Notes: a model not told the origin generated them from the sequence alone. A DNA stretch of 34,497 nt from an uncultured bacterium (GCA_903824515.1 CAIJXA010000009.1:1-34497); one strand, 5' to 3'. Shown: positions 23,718 through 32,045, counted from the first letter of the stretch. Program-made: numbers and translations.

Positions 23718-24014
23718 ATGAATATAAATTTGGATAAATTTTGGGAATGGTTACAGCAATGGAGTGTTGGAAAAATCATAGTGACACTTTCTCTGCTCGT
23801 TATTATTTTTAAAGACTTTTTGTTTAACCCTAAAGTGCTAAGTTATTTTATTGCATTAGGTGTTTTTCTTCAGCTGTTTGATTTTTGTGATAATAGCCTA
23901 ACAAATTCATGCAAAAAGGATATTGGAAATATTCAAAAAATTGGGCTTAATATTTATATGTTAATAGCAATTATTTCTATGATTGTCATAACATATAATC
24001 TCCTACGACTTTAA
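23718..24014 (+). CDS. Small integral membrane protein, unknown
   Basis: The 98 residues form about three membrane helices (near 17-33, 39-56 and 74-96) with a short polar linker containing two Cys. No motif is recognised. It sits 2 bp after the DUF4352-like gene and 20 bp before the nuclease gene, so the three are almost certainly one transcript. Confidence 0.65.
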   Translation: MNINLDKFWEWLQQWSVGKIIVTLSLLVIIFKDFLFNPKVLSYFIALGVFLQLFDFCDNSLTNSCKKDIGNIQKIGLNIYMLIAIISMIVITYNLLRL

Positions 24015-24034
24015 CTTGATTTTCAATTATAAAA

Positions 24035-25087
24035 ATGGAAATTTATAAAGACATAGACAAATTGGATGGAGTTGAATTTGAGGATTTAGTTGAAAAACTA
24101 ATTTCCAAAATGGGATTCATAACGGAACGAACCAAGCGTTCTTTTGATGGTGGGATTGATATTATTGCCATTAATGAGCAACCTCTTTTTGATGGGAAAT
24201 ACATAATTCAATGCAAAAGATATTCAAAATCAATTGGGGAACCGATTTTAAGAGATTTGTATGGGGTTGTAAATTCCGAACATGCAAATAAAGGCATTTT
24301 GATAACAAATTCATATTTTACAAAATCAGCAAAAGAATTTGCTAAAAATAAACCGATTGAACTAATCGCAGGGGAGAAACTAGCACAGTTGTTGGATAAA
24401 TATCTTGGTTTTTATTCAGAAAAGAAGCTTGGTGAACTAAAAATACCAGAGGCATATAAAATAACAGCTGATTTACTTGTTCCTGCCATAAAGGAAATCG
24501 AAAAAAGAAGAGCACAGATTAAAAGTGGTCTTATTTTCATCGACAAAAAAGACTTAACTAATGATAAAATTTTCTATAATTTTTTGCAAAAGAAGCAATC
24601 AACACTGTCATTACTAATTCAAACAATGACGAACCAATTTAATCACATGTACTTTTTGTGGGAAAATTCAAAAGGAGAAAATGAAAAATATACAAACTTA
24701 TTAGAACTAAAACAGCATTGCACAGAGTTTACCATGAGCATGCAAAAAATGGAAAAAGAATGGGAGGGCTTTTTCGGTGTTAAAACATCAGAAAATTTGC
24801 ATAGACTCCATGCGATAGCCTGTGAATTTTACGAAGCTATTTTTAAAGAAAATGAGAGGGTTATTTTAGAGCTAGCAAATATTATAAACATTCCAGATAA
24901 CCTCGTACCTGAAAATAATAAGGAGGTAAATCTTGCAGTAAATTACGATATAGGAAAATCTGCCGAGGAATTCGGCAAGGAAGTGGACTTGATATCTAAA
25001 AGAAATAACACGAATAACTCTCGTGGTGGGTGCGGGCTTATGACGGCCTTACTGTTGGTAATATTTTTTGTTATTATTATATTTTAA
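24035..25087 (+). CDS. Mrr-type restriction endonuclease with C-terminal membrane segment
   Basis: The 350 residues begin with an Mrr_cat PD-(D/E)xK nuclease domain at about 10-120: FEDLVEKLISKMGF, GGID (Asp42), IIQCKR (Gln59, Lys61), then GILITNSYFTKSAKEFA, all canonical. Family members cleave modified or foreign DNA. A long helical middle (about 150-310) has no recognised domain. The last 16 or so residues are a hydrophobic helix, so the enzyme is probably tethered to the membrane, which is unusual for restriction. It ends 24 bp from the stop of the convergent primase-helicase. Confidence 0.88.
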   Translation: MEIYKDIDKLDGVEFEDLVEKLISKMGFITERTKRSFDGGIDIIAINEQPLFDGKYIIQCKRYSKSIGEPILRDLYGVVNSEHANKGILITNSYFTKSAKEFAKNKPIELIAGEKLAQLLDKYLGFYSEKKLGELKIPEAYKITADLLVPAIKEIEKRRAQIKSGLIFIDKKDLTNDKIFYNFLQKKQSTLSLLIQTMTNQFNHMYFLWENSKGENEKYTNLLELKQHCTEFTMSMQKMEKEWEGFFGVKTSENLHRLHAIACEFYEAIFKENERVILELANIINIPDNLVPENNKEVNLAVNYDIGKSAEEFGKEVDLISKRNNTNNSRGGCGLMTALLLVIFFVIIIF

Positions 25088-25111
25088 ACTGATTTATATT
25101 TTTTCTAAAGA

Positions 25112-27265
25112 TTACAAATCAAAATTCTTCTTGTAATAGCTCAGCCTCTTTTTGAACAATCTTTCAAGATATTCAACTTTTGCGTCCCTGTAATCATAAA
25201 TCTTTCCGCTTCTGTTTTCTCCTCTTTGAATTCTGCCGATATATTGCGTGAGTTTTCCATGAAATGAAAATGGGTAGACCAGAAAAAGACAATCAAGATT
25301 GGCAAAATCAGTGCCTTCGCCAATGAGTTGTCCTGTGGCAATGATTATTTGAAAATTCCCAGCTTCAATCTCCGCGATTCTTTCCTTTCTTCTTTTGTCA
25401 GTCAGATTTCCAGTCAGCAAAACAACTTCATATTTGTCTTTCAAATATTCATTGAGTGTTTCAGCATGTTCTTTGCGTTCAGTCAAAACCAAACATTTGC
25501 GCATTTTGTCAGCTTCGATTTTGATGTCCTCGACAATTTGATTGTTTCGATTTGAATCAAAGATGATGATCTTAGAGGGTATTTCAAAATCTTCAGGTTT
25601 CACTTTGAATGGAATTTCAAGGGTTGTTTCTCTGATAATGACACTTGTCTTTGTATTCTTCAATATCGTTTTTGTTTTTTCATAATTTTTATCAACAACA
25701 TGCAAAATTTCTCCCAAATACATGTGAATCAATTTTTCATCATTGTTTTTGCGTTCTGGCGTGGCAGTCATGCCATAGAGATAATGCGGTCTTAATTTTG
25801 TGATGACGTTGCGAAACATTCTAGCTGGCACATGGTGGCACTCGTCGACAATAACTAATCCGACCTTGCTTGAAATATCATCAATATTTTCAATCTTATT
25901 AAGCGTCTGCACCATGGCAACTGTAATCTTTTTTCCAACAGTTCTTTTGCTGGCGCAAAATTGCCCGATGTCTCTTTTGGGAATTGCTAGAAAACTTTCA
26001 ATGCGATCAAGCCACTGATTGTAGATTTGCTTTTTGTGAACCAAAATCAAAGTTGGTTGCTTAAGCTTTGCAATCAAATCAATTCCCATGACAGTTTTAC
26101 CCGATCCTGGTGGCGCAACCAAAACGCCATTGTCAGCGTTCAGCATTGATTCCACTGCTTCGCTTTGATAGTCAAAGAGCTTGTATTTCGGACTGAATTC
26201 TATCGGCTCAGACTTGAAACGCTTATCCATTATTTCATATTTGATTGATTTTTCGTTCAAAAAATCAGTGAGCTGAGGCGAAAATCCTCTTGGCAGTGCA
26301 ACCAATTCGCCCTCTGAATGTATAAGTTTGAAATATTTTTCCAAGCCATATACACTCATGCCCATTTTCTTTTTGATCAGAAAATCAGCATTGATCAGAT
26401 TGAGATTGTCTTTCAAAAAAATAGCCACCGATTTTGGCAAATTATTTTTCAGAATATATAGTTGCTCTTTCAGGGTTATGGTCAATTTGTTTTTATGATT
26501 GCTAGAAACAAGTGGCGCTTCGCTATTGAATGATTGCCAAATGTTATCCAATTTTGCTGTTGAAATTTTCTTTGCTTGTTTCAAAAATTCCCACTGGTCA
26601 GCAACCATTTCAAAATTATTATCGTAGTTAATAAAAACAGAATTGCCAAGCTTTCTTGATTCTCCTTGCAGTGGCAGGGCAATGAGATTGCCCATGCCTT
26701 CTCCGCCGTGCATATCCTGATTGGGGAAAAGTCTGTCAAAAGAATCATCCTTGTCGAATTGATCAATGATTTCAGCTTCTTTCAAAATATTTGTCGCAAT
26801 TGATCTACTTTTATATGCAGGATATTTCTCTTCAAAAAATATCCAAACATGAGCGCCATTTCCAGAGCGTGACCTTTCAAGATAAGCTTCAATGCCGTGC
26901 TTTTGGCATTGCCTAGCAAATTTTGTGGCTTCTTCTTGCCAATGGTTTCCATCAAAATCAGCAGCTATAAAATATGAGCTATTGTCATCAAGCAAGGGGT
27001 AGACACCATAAACTTTATTGCCCCTCAAATGCTGTTCAATATGATAATCATCGAGTTTGGCATAATCTTTGTGCGGGCAGTCTTTGCATTTCTTTCTCAA
27101 AAGCTTGTTGCACAAGCCCTTTTTCCATTCATTGGTGCATACTGGCGTATATCCGCTTGCCGAACCATCTGCCTTTTGCCAGCGCACCGCAAAAACATCA
27201 TCCCTGCCTTTTAAAAGATTTTTGTAAATGTCTATTTTCTCTTGCGATGATAACTGGCTTTCCAT
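25112..27265 (-). CDS. TOTE-type primase-polymerase/superfamily 2 helicase fusion
   Basis: A 717-residue protein. The N-terminus (about 15-230) matches the archaeo-eukaryotic primase domain of TOTE conflict systems: a Cys cluster (43, 52, 60, 63), AADFDG with Asp103 and Asp105, and SGNGAH (134-139). The C-terminus (about 360-717) is a superfamily 2 helicase: APPGSGKT (384-391), DECH (474-477), MTATPER (499-505) and QYIGRIQRG near the end. Such proteins are predicted anti-invader effectors, often paired with a nuclease. Here a separate Mrr-type nuclease lies convergently next to it. No nuclease domain is fused. Annotation as a plain DEAD/DEAH helicase would miss the primase part. Confidence 0.88.
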   Translation of the reverse strand: MESQLSSQEKIDIYKNLLKGRDDVFAVRWQKADGSASGYTPVCTNEWKKGLCNKLLRKKCKDCPHKDYAKLDDYHIEQHLRGNKVYGVYPLLDDNSSYFIAADFDGNHWQEEATKFARQCQKHGIEAYLERSRSGNGAHVWIFFEEKYPAYKSRSIATNILKEAEIIDQFDKDDSFDRLFPNQDMHGGEGMGNLIALPLQGESRKLGNSVFINYDNNFEMVADQWEFLKQAKKISTAKLDNIWQSFNSEAPLVSSNHKNKLTITLKEQLYILKNNLPKSVAIFLKDNLNLINADFLIKKKMGMSVYGLEKYFKLIHSEGELVALPRGFSPQLTDFLNEKSIKYEIMDKRFKSEPIEFSPKYKLFDYQSEAVESMLNADNGVLVAPPGSGKTVMGIDLIAKLKQPTLILVHKKQIYNQWLDRIESFLAIPKRDIGQFCASKRTVGKKITVAMVQTLNKIENIDDISSKVGLVIVDECHHVPARMFRNVITKLRPHYLYGMTATPERKNNDEKLIHMYLGEILHVVDKNYEKTKTILKNTKTSVIIRETTLEIPFKVKPEDFEIPSKIIIFDSNRNNQIVEDIKIEADKMRKCLVLTERKEHAETLNEYLKDKYEVVLLTGNLTDKRRKERIAEIEAGNFQIIIATGQLIGEGTDFANLDCLFLVYPFSFHGKLTQYIGRIQRGENRSGKIYDYRDAKVEYLERLFKKRLSYYKKNFDL

Positions 27266-27293
27266 TGAATTTCAGCAATTATGAAATGCTTAT

Positions 27294-27306
27294 TGTCCCC
27301 ACAAAA
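27294..27306 (+). repeat. 13-bp direct repeat, left copy
   Basis: TGTCCCCACAAAA, repeated exactly at 28230-28242. The two copies bracket the HepT/MntA pair and could mark its insertion. Confidence 0.35.
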
Positions 27307-27330
27307 TACCAGCAATATGCGAAAAATGCA

Positions 27331-27376
27331 AACAAAAAAACAAGAGTTTAGGCTCCTGCTGATTTGTTTTTTTGTT
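27331..27376. terminator. Terminator after hepT, bidirectional shape
   Basis: AACAAAAAAACAA (27331-27343) and TTGTTTTTTTGTT (27364-27376) are perfect 13-bp arms around a 20-nt loop. It lies 12 bp beyond the hepT stop on the minus strand. Confidence 0.65.
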
Positions 27377-27388
27377 TTAAGTGAAAGT

Positions 27389-27739
27389 CTATTTCAAAAG
27401 AGATTTTACAATTTTTTTCAATTCTTTCAAATCATCCTGGCAAGTTTCCCAAACAATCTTTTTGCTCACTCCAAAGTATTCGTGAATGAGCTTATTTCTG
27501 ATTCCGATAATCAGCTTCCAGGGAATGTTGGGATTTTCTTTTTGAAATTCATTACTGATATTATTTGAGGCCTCTCCGATAATTTCAAGTTCCCGTATCA
27601 CAGCATCAAAGGCCATATCATTTTGGGAGAAATTTTCAAAATCACCAACATACTTGATGTATTTTTCAACCTTTTCTATGGCTTCCGAAATATGTTCAAG
27701 ATATGTTCTGTCATTTCTCATAGATAAGTTCAGCTTCAT
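27389..27739 (-). CDS. hepT: HEPN-domain toxin RNase (HepT, DUF86)
   Basis: The 116 residues form a helical HEPN domain with the catalytic RNase motif Arg81-x4-His86-x-Tyr88 (RNKLIHEY), exactly as in DUF86/HepT toxins. In characterised pairs the MNT partner adds AMP to this tyrosine and silences the toxin. The upstream gene here is an MNT protein, so the pair is a type VII-like toxin-antitoxin. The ATG at 27721 (residue 7) overlaps the antitoxin stop in ATGAGAAATGA and is an equally likely start. A terminator follows. Confidence 0.93.
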   Translation of the reverse strand: MKLNLSMRNDRTYLEHISEAIEKVEKYIKYVGDFENFSQNDMAFDAVIRELEIIGEASNNISNEFQKENPNIPWKLIIGIRNKLIHEYFGVSKKIVWETCQDDLKELKKIVKSLLK

Positions 27740-28016
27740 TGATTACTTCATCGCGAAAAAATTTACTAAGACTATCAGGAGTGAGGAGGTCAACCTTTTT
27801 TTGAATGTGACCTTCCATAGTATATTGAATTTCAACAAGGTCAAAAAGGCTGATGTGGGCATCAGGCGTAAATTCCATCAAGACATCCACATCGCTGGTT
27901 TCCTTGGCATCACCGTGGAGATATGAACCGAACAAAGACACTTTCTGAATGTCTTTTTTAAATTTATTGAGTTCAATAGCTTTTCGAACCCGGTCTTTGA
28001 TTTCTTGTTTACTCAT
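27711..28016 (-). CDS. mntA: MNT nucleotidyltransferase antitoxin (MntA)
   Basis: About 101 residues of minimal nucleotidyltransferase fold. From the chosen start the motif GSYLHG begins at Gly30, followed by SDVDVLMEF with the metal-binding Asp42 and Asp44. The start is set at the ATG 28014-28016, which has AAAGGA about 7 nt upstream. The longer frame to 28052 would overlap the promoter, TTGATT (28058-28063), 16 bp, TATACT (28036-28041), minus strand. The stop overlaps hepT, as expected for coupled toxin-antitoxin synthesis. Confidence 0.9.
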   Translation of the reverse strand: MSKQEIKDRVRKAIELNKFKKDIQKVSLFGSYLHGDAKETSDVDVLMEFTPDAHISLFDLVEIQYTMEGHIQKKVDLLTPDSLSKFFRDEVINEAELIYEK

Positions 28017-28035
28017 ATATTTTTCCTTTAATCTC

Positions 28036-28063
28036 AGTATACCATAATACAATGCAAAATCAA
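28036..28063 (-). promoter_or_regulatory. Promoter of mntA-hepT
   Basis: Minus strand: TTGATT (28058-28063), 16-bp spacer, TATACT (28036-28041), 19 nt before the mntA ATG, leaving room for the AAAGGA ribosome binding site. Confidence 0.6.
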
Positions 28064-28207
28064 CAGTTGGCTCATATTATGACACAAACTTTGCAAAATA
28101 CAAAAATATCAAACTTTAGCCATTAAATCCCTGATTTGATCCAGCTTAACCTTTGTCGGCTCCCAATTTTGCAAAATTTTGGTATATGATATACTAAACG
28201 GGCTGAT

Positions 28208-28242
28208 GGGGTTACAAGAACTGTCTTGCTGTCCCCACAAAA
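28208..28242. repeat. Hairpin plus right copy of the 13-bp direct repeat
   Basis: GGGG/CCCC with inner CAAGA/TCTTG forms a hairpin at 28208-28236. It is followed by, and shares bases with, TGTCCCCACAAAA (28230-28242), the exact copy of 27294-27306. Confidence 0.35.
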
Positions 28243-28261
28243 AAAGTACACACTAAAAAAG

Positions 28262-28291
28262 AAAAAAAAGAACATCAATATGATGCTCTTT
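28262..28291 (-). terminator. Terminator for the secreted-protein operon
   Basis: On the minus strand AGAGCATCA/TGATGTTCT (one G-T pair) is followed by an eight-T run. It lies after the 28452-29528 gene and the repeat copy A. Confidence 0.7.
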
Positions 28292-28310
28292 TGGCTTTAT
28301 AAGAGAGTCT

Positions 28311-28453
28311 ATTATCTAGCGAAGTAAATTAAATGAGAGTACTCTTTCATTTTCGAGCGAGCGACGATAACAAAAGGGTGATTTGCTCACGCAGCTTGCT
28401 GCGTGAGCAAAAGGGGTACAGGGCTTGCCACGGGGTATTAATACCCATTTATT
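28311..28453 (+). repeat. Intergenic hairpin repeat, copy A
   Basis: Best-preserved copy with 33789-33926 (opposite orientation). Order: ATTATCTAGCGAAGT, GAGTACTCTTTCATTTTCG, GACGATAACAAAAGGGTGA, then a perfect hairpin (TGCTCACGCAGC 28384-28395 with its complement 28398-28409, TT loop), GGGGTACAGGGCTTGCC, and the palindrome GGGTATTAATACCC (28433-28446). Its right end just overlaps the stop end of the next gene. Confidence 0.8.
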
Positions 28454-29528
28454 AATTGCAATTTGAACCTGTAGCCCCGGCGCTAATGTTAACTGCACAA
28501 CTATTACCTGTTTTTGCCGAGGTGTTGTATGATTTTAGTCCAGCGCTAAGATTTGTTCCACCAACACTAGCAGAAACGTTCCATCCAGCAGATTTGCTGT
28601 AGGATAAACTAAATGGAAGCGTGCTAAGTTTTTGATCAATTGAATTCTTGATTGGGTCTACAATACCGTAGTTACCAATTCTAGCTGCTGTGCTTATGGC
28701 AGTGCCCTCGGCAATCTGAAGCAAAGCTGAAGGTGTTTGTTCAAAAGCTCCGTTATTTGTAGCACTCATCGAGAGTTGAGTTCCCATCTTATCAACCTCC
28801 AGGAGAGCGTTTTGAGCAATTGAAGCTGGGTTGGTTATGCGACCATTTGATTTTGTTGGCATAAACCCACCAGAATTTTCGTGGATTGCAATTGTTTGTG
28901 CCTTAGTAAATTCAGCATTATACTTTTCAGTTGCTACCAATGTGTAGCAATAGGGATTATTTGAGCATTGAAAAAATGACATAACACCCTTCATATTTCC
29001 CCCCGAAAACATATTGGTGGCTGGATCTGTAACCTGAGACTGAATATCTGTCGTAAATGACTGTCCGTTTATTGCATTTTTCGCTTGAGCGATCAAATAG
29101 GCATCATAGTTTGTTCCAACACCCTCGTAGTTGAGCGATGATGCCCGACCTTGACTAGTGCTATTGAAAAATGCAGTCATTTGAGTCGTTGCTTCTCGCT
29201 TTGGAGCATTGTAAAGATAGTCAGCAAAATCTCGAATAATCGTAGAATTGCCACTCTCACCACCAACCAATGCCTTTACAAGAAGCTGTTCTGCCTTCAT
29301 TGCAAGTAATTTAGCAGCGACAATTGATCCTGAAGCGGCTATATTTGCTACTTTAGATAATACTCTTTCTATAACTGTTTCACTCGTTGCTACGTCAGTA
29401 AAAGTCGTTTGTCCTGCTGTGACAACACCTGGTCCTACATCTACAACTGGAATTGCTGCCTCAGCTTCGAGTTTAAATCCAAAAAGCATTACAAATAAAA
29501 GTATTAATAAGAGAATTTTCTTTTTCAT
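28452..29528 (-). CDS. Secreted protein, unknown
   Basis: The 358 residues begin with a clear signal peptide (lysines, then LLLILLFVMLFGF, cleavage after about residue 24, AEA-A). The mature part is Ala/Ser/Thr/Asn-rich with helical stretches and a Cys pair (CSNNPYC). No family is recognised. It starts 22 bp after the calcium-binding-repeat protein gene and is probably in its operon. Association with secretion or pilus systems is possible in this type of genome but nothing here proves it. Confidence 0.75.
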   Translation of the reverse strand: MKKKILLLILLFVMLFGFKLEAEAAIPVVDVGPGVVTAGQTTFTDVATSETVIERVLSKVANIAASGSIVAAKLLAMKAEQLLVKALVGGESGNSTIIRDFADYLYNAPKREATTQMTAFFNSTSQGRASSLNYEGVGTNYDAYLIAQAKNAINGQSFTTDIQSQVTDPATNMFSGGNMKGVMSFFQCSNNPYCYTLVATEKYNAEFTKAQTIAIHENSGGFMPTKSNGRITNPASIAQNALLEVDKMGTQLSMSATNNGAFEQTPSALLQIAEGTAISTAARIGNYGIVDPIKNSIDQKLSTLPFSLSYSKSAGWNVSASVGGTNLSAGLKSYNTSAKTGNSCAVNISAGATGSNCN

Positions 29529-29550
29529 GAAACAATTTTTTTATATTTAA

Positions 29551-30504
29551 CTAATTGATTTGCTTGAGGTAATCTTGGAAATCATTTGCAAAAAATACAT
29601 TTAATAAACCCGTTAGGTCCTTTATTTTGGTTAAAATAAGCATTTTTCCTAACGGATCAGTTGTGTTGTCAGATGCGGGTAAGTTTTTTAAAAAAGATGT
29701 AGCACCAATTAATCTGGCAAATTTGAGGTGTAGGTCAATCATGGTTTCTGGTACCTCAAGTGTGTTATATTGTTGTAAAAAAAGTTCTAAACGGTTTCCA
29801 AGGTCAGAAAAATACTTAGTATTTTCTGGACTAGAAAAATCAGCAAGACGATTCATAAAATCGTTTTGGAAAGTATCTAGATCTTCAGTGGTTACTATGG
29901 ATATTGGTGCGTTGCTAATTAATAAGTAAGTAACTTGATTTATATATTGTGCGGCATCTTCTTGAATTTTTCGCTTTTTGTCCTCAGTTGAGAGTAAAGA
30001 ATATTGTTGATTCTTAATCTTTAATTGCGACCTGTCTATGGTTATCACATCATTAATGTCTGTGACGCTAAGTTTATCTGTTAGGGATGTATCTATGAAT
30101 GATTTAACATCTGTGGTTGAGATATTTTGTCCATTTTTTGAATTGATAAATGCTTGAAAATCAGCGCTAAAAGAGTCTGTCAAGGATGTTTCCGAAGTAG
30201 TTATTTTTTGTGCATCTGGCCCACTATTCGCAGTCACGATCTTATCTCCTGGCGCTGCTTTTAATGGGTTGTACCCGCTTTTCACTTCAACACCATCAGA
30301 ATATCCATCCCGGTCAGTATCCGGATTTCGCGGATCCGTACCGTATAGTGCCTCTTCGCTGTCGCTTAGGCCATCACTGTCCGAATCAAGAACCATTGCT
30401 TTTTGTGATGAATCATTGCTGGCAGCAAAGGATAATAAGTTAAAGCCAGCAAAAAAGACTATGCAAAGGATGAGTAATGTGAATTTTATATGTTTGATTT
30501 TCAT
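29551..30504 (-). CDS. Secreted protein with thrombospondin type-3-like calcium-binding repeats
   Basis: About 317 residues with a signal peptide (KFTLLILCIVFFAGFNLLSFA). It is followed by two DxDxDGxxD calcium-binding loops (DSDSDGLSDSEE, DTDRDGYSDGVE) with the typical GTDPRNP linker. The remaining 230 residues are helical with no recognised fold. The ATG at 30502-30504 is preferred over a TTG two codons upstream because TATAAT (minus strand, 30513-30518) lies 8 nt before it, implying a leaderless mRNA. First gene of a two-gene operon. Confidence 0.8.
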   Translation of the reverse strand: MKIKHIKFTLLILCIVFFAGFNLLSFAASNDSSQKAMVLDSDSDGLSDSEEALYGTDPRNPDTDRDGYSDGVEVKSGYNPLKAAPGDKIVTANSGPDAQKITTSETSLTDSFSADFQAFINSKNGQNISTTDVKSFIDTSLTDKLSVTDINDVITIDRSQLKIKNQQYSLLSTEDKKRKIQEDAAQYINQVTYLLISNAPISIVTTEDLDTFQNDFMNRLADFSSPENTKYFSDLGNRLELFLQQYNTLEVPETMIDLHLKFARLIGATSFLKNLPASDNTTDPLGKMLILTKIKDLTGLLNVFFANDFQDYLKQIN

Positions 30505-31057
30505 ATGCAAATATTATACTATATTTTTAAATAATGCACCAATACTCAAATCTGGGCATGTAGCTTATACGTAGAAATAATATTATTGATTAATGTTAAT
30601 CAATGTTTTAGTGTGGATGAAGATATCTTTAAATTAACTTTATTAAAATATATTTATTTAAGTATATTTTAATATTAACATTAAATCCTGATTATTTTAA
30701 GCATGAAGGCCTCCATTCTTATGCTGGGCTAGTGCCGTCAGGAATCGGGATGCACTCAAGCAAATGTATTCACTATAAGAGTTTGTACATAACAGTTGCC
30801 CTATAAATTGGGATGCATATTACTTCTCGTAGCGTATGGCTTGCGTGTTATTATATATTATAAAATAAAACAGTAAATATGTCAATCTCTAAATATGCAT
30901 ATTTCTTCAATTATTCAGGTATACGGGAAAACCTAGTGCACTTTTTGACTATAAAGCTTAACTACATCAGTATTTTGTGATATTAAATATCTGATTAGTG
31001 ACACTTGTGAATTTTACGAGTATAATCTGTCTTTTGATGGCTATGTTTAATATGTAG

Positions 31058-31883
31058 TGTTCCACGTGGAACAGATTACTTTGAATCCAATAAAGCTGTA
31101 TTCTATTAATAATATTGCCGTCTACAAATGTAGACCTTAATTTTGATCAAGCCGATTAATTGATGATAATAATTAGTGAGGTTCTTGCAACTTCTTGAAT
31201 AGCGCCATAAGGTTAAGAGGACGCCTTGAAAAGTCGCTTAATTTTAGTGTGATTATAGAGTGACAAATTTTTTGTTCCACGTGGAACAAGATTACGATAA
31301 CAAAAGGGTTATTTGTCTACGCAGTTTGTTGCGTGAGCCCAAGGGGTACAGGACTTGCCCTGTGATATTCATGCCCCTTTTATTAATCATGGCTACAAAT
31401 GGATGTTCTTGGTTTGTTCCACGTGGAACAAAATAGGCTTTATTGATTTAAATAATGATTTTTCTGCAAATATGTTATCTAGGTATTCTTGAGATAATTT
31501 TCTTTTTTCATAATACTGTTCCATGTGGAACAATATTATGAAGAAAAGATGGTAAATTATTGATTGTTCCACGTGAAACAATCTTGTTATTTAATTAATT
31601 CATTGCTGAGAATATATTTTGTGAAATGATTAACAGGAAACAAGATTATTAATCTATGCTGTTCCACGTGGAACAATGTTTGATTGGATGCTTTTGTTTT
31701 GTATTTGTTGGATTGTAATGCGAACAATAAATATATATACATATGTGTTGCTACTGGCCTGCTATTGTTCCACATGGAACAATAGCAGAAGATATTTGTA
31801 AAATATTAAAGTGCCATAAATTGTCATATTTATTATTTAAGTGCTGATTACATCAATTGAGGTATTTTGTTCCACGTGGAACA
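31058..31883. promoter_or_regulatory. Cluster of eight parS-like sites (candidate centromere)
   Basis: Sixteen-bp palindromes TGTTCCACGTGGAACA occur exactly at 31058-31073, 31273-31288, 31415-31430, 31660-31675 and 31868-31883. Variants lie at 31517-31532 (CCATGTGG centre), 31565-31580 (TGTTCCACGTGAAACA, the Bacillus subtilis type parS) and 31766-31781 (CCACATGG centre, within a 26-bp near-palindrome). ParB binds this consensus as a dimer and ParA then segregates the chromosome. No parAB genes lie in the window. Confidence 0.88.
31294..31386 (+). repeat. Intergenic hairpin repeat, copy B (shortened)
   Basis: Matches the right two thirds of copy A from ACGATAACAAAAGGGT. The hairpin is ACGCA/TGCGT; the GGGGTACAGG segment and a degenerate terminal palindrome follow. 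It begins 6 bp after a parS-like site. Confidence 0.7.
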
Positions 31884-31912
31884 GGGCTTAAAAATAAAGA
31901 GGGAGTTCATAG

Positions 31913-31941
31913 TTGACAGAATAGTTAATAAATTGTATAAT
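31913..31941 (+). promoter_or_regulatory. Consensus promoter upstream of tRNA-Ala
   Basis: TTGACA (31913-31918), 17 bp, TATAAT (31936-31941), perfect at both hexamers, 30 bp after the last parS-like site and reading towards the tRNA genes. Confidence 0.8.
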
Positions 31942-32017
31942 ATTTAAATATTGTGTCTTTAGGGTGTCGTTTTTGCTATTAAGCTATGAATTTAATATAT
32001 ATAATCCCATATAATCA

Positions 32018-32045
32018 TTGACCGCCTGTTATTACATGATACTAT
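32018..32045 (+). promoter_or_regulatory. Second promoter upstream of tRNA-Ala
   Basis: TTGACC (32018-32023), 16 bp, TACTAT (32040-32045), which would start transcription about 12 nt before the tRNA. Confidence 0.5.

Noticed and set aside
31393..31775. Two short minus-strand ORFs starting MFHVEQ or MWNN
   Set aside because: Their repeated FHVEQ peptides come from translation of parS palindromes; not a protein family.
31058..31883. CRISPR array made of the 16-bp repeats
   Set aside because: Spacing is irregular (33-200 bp), repeats are perfect palindromes of 16 bp, and there are no cas genes; parS fits better.
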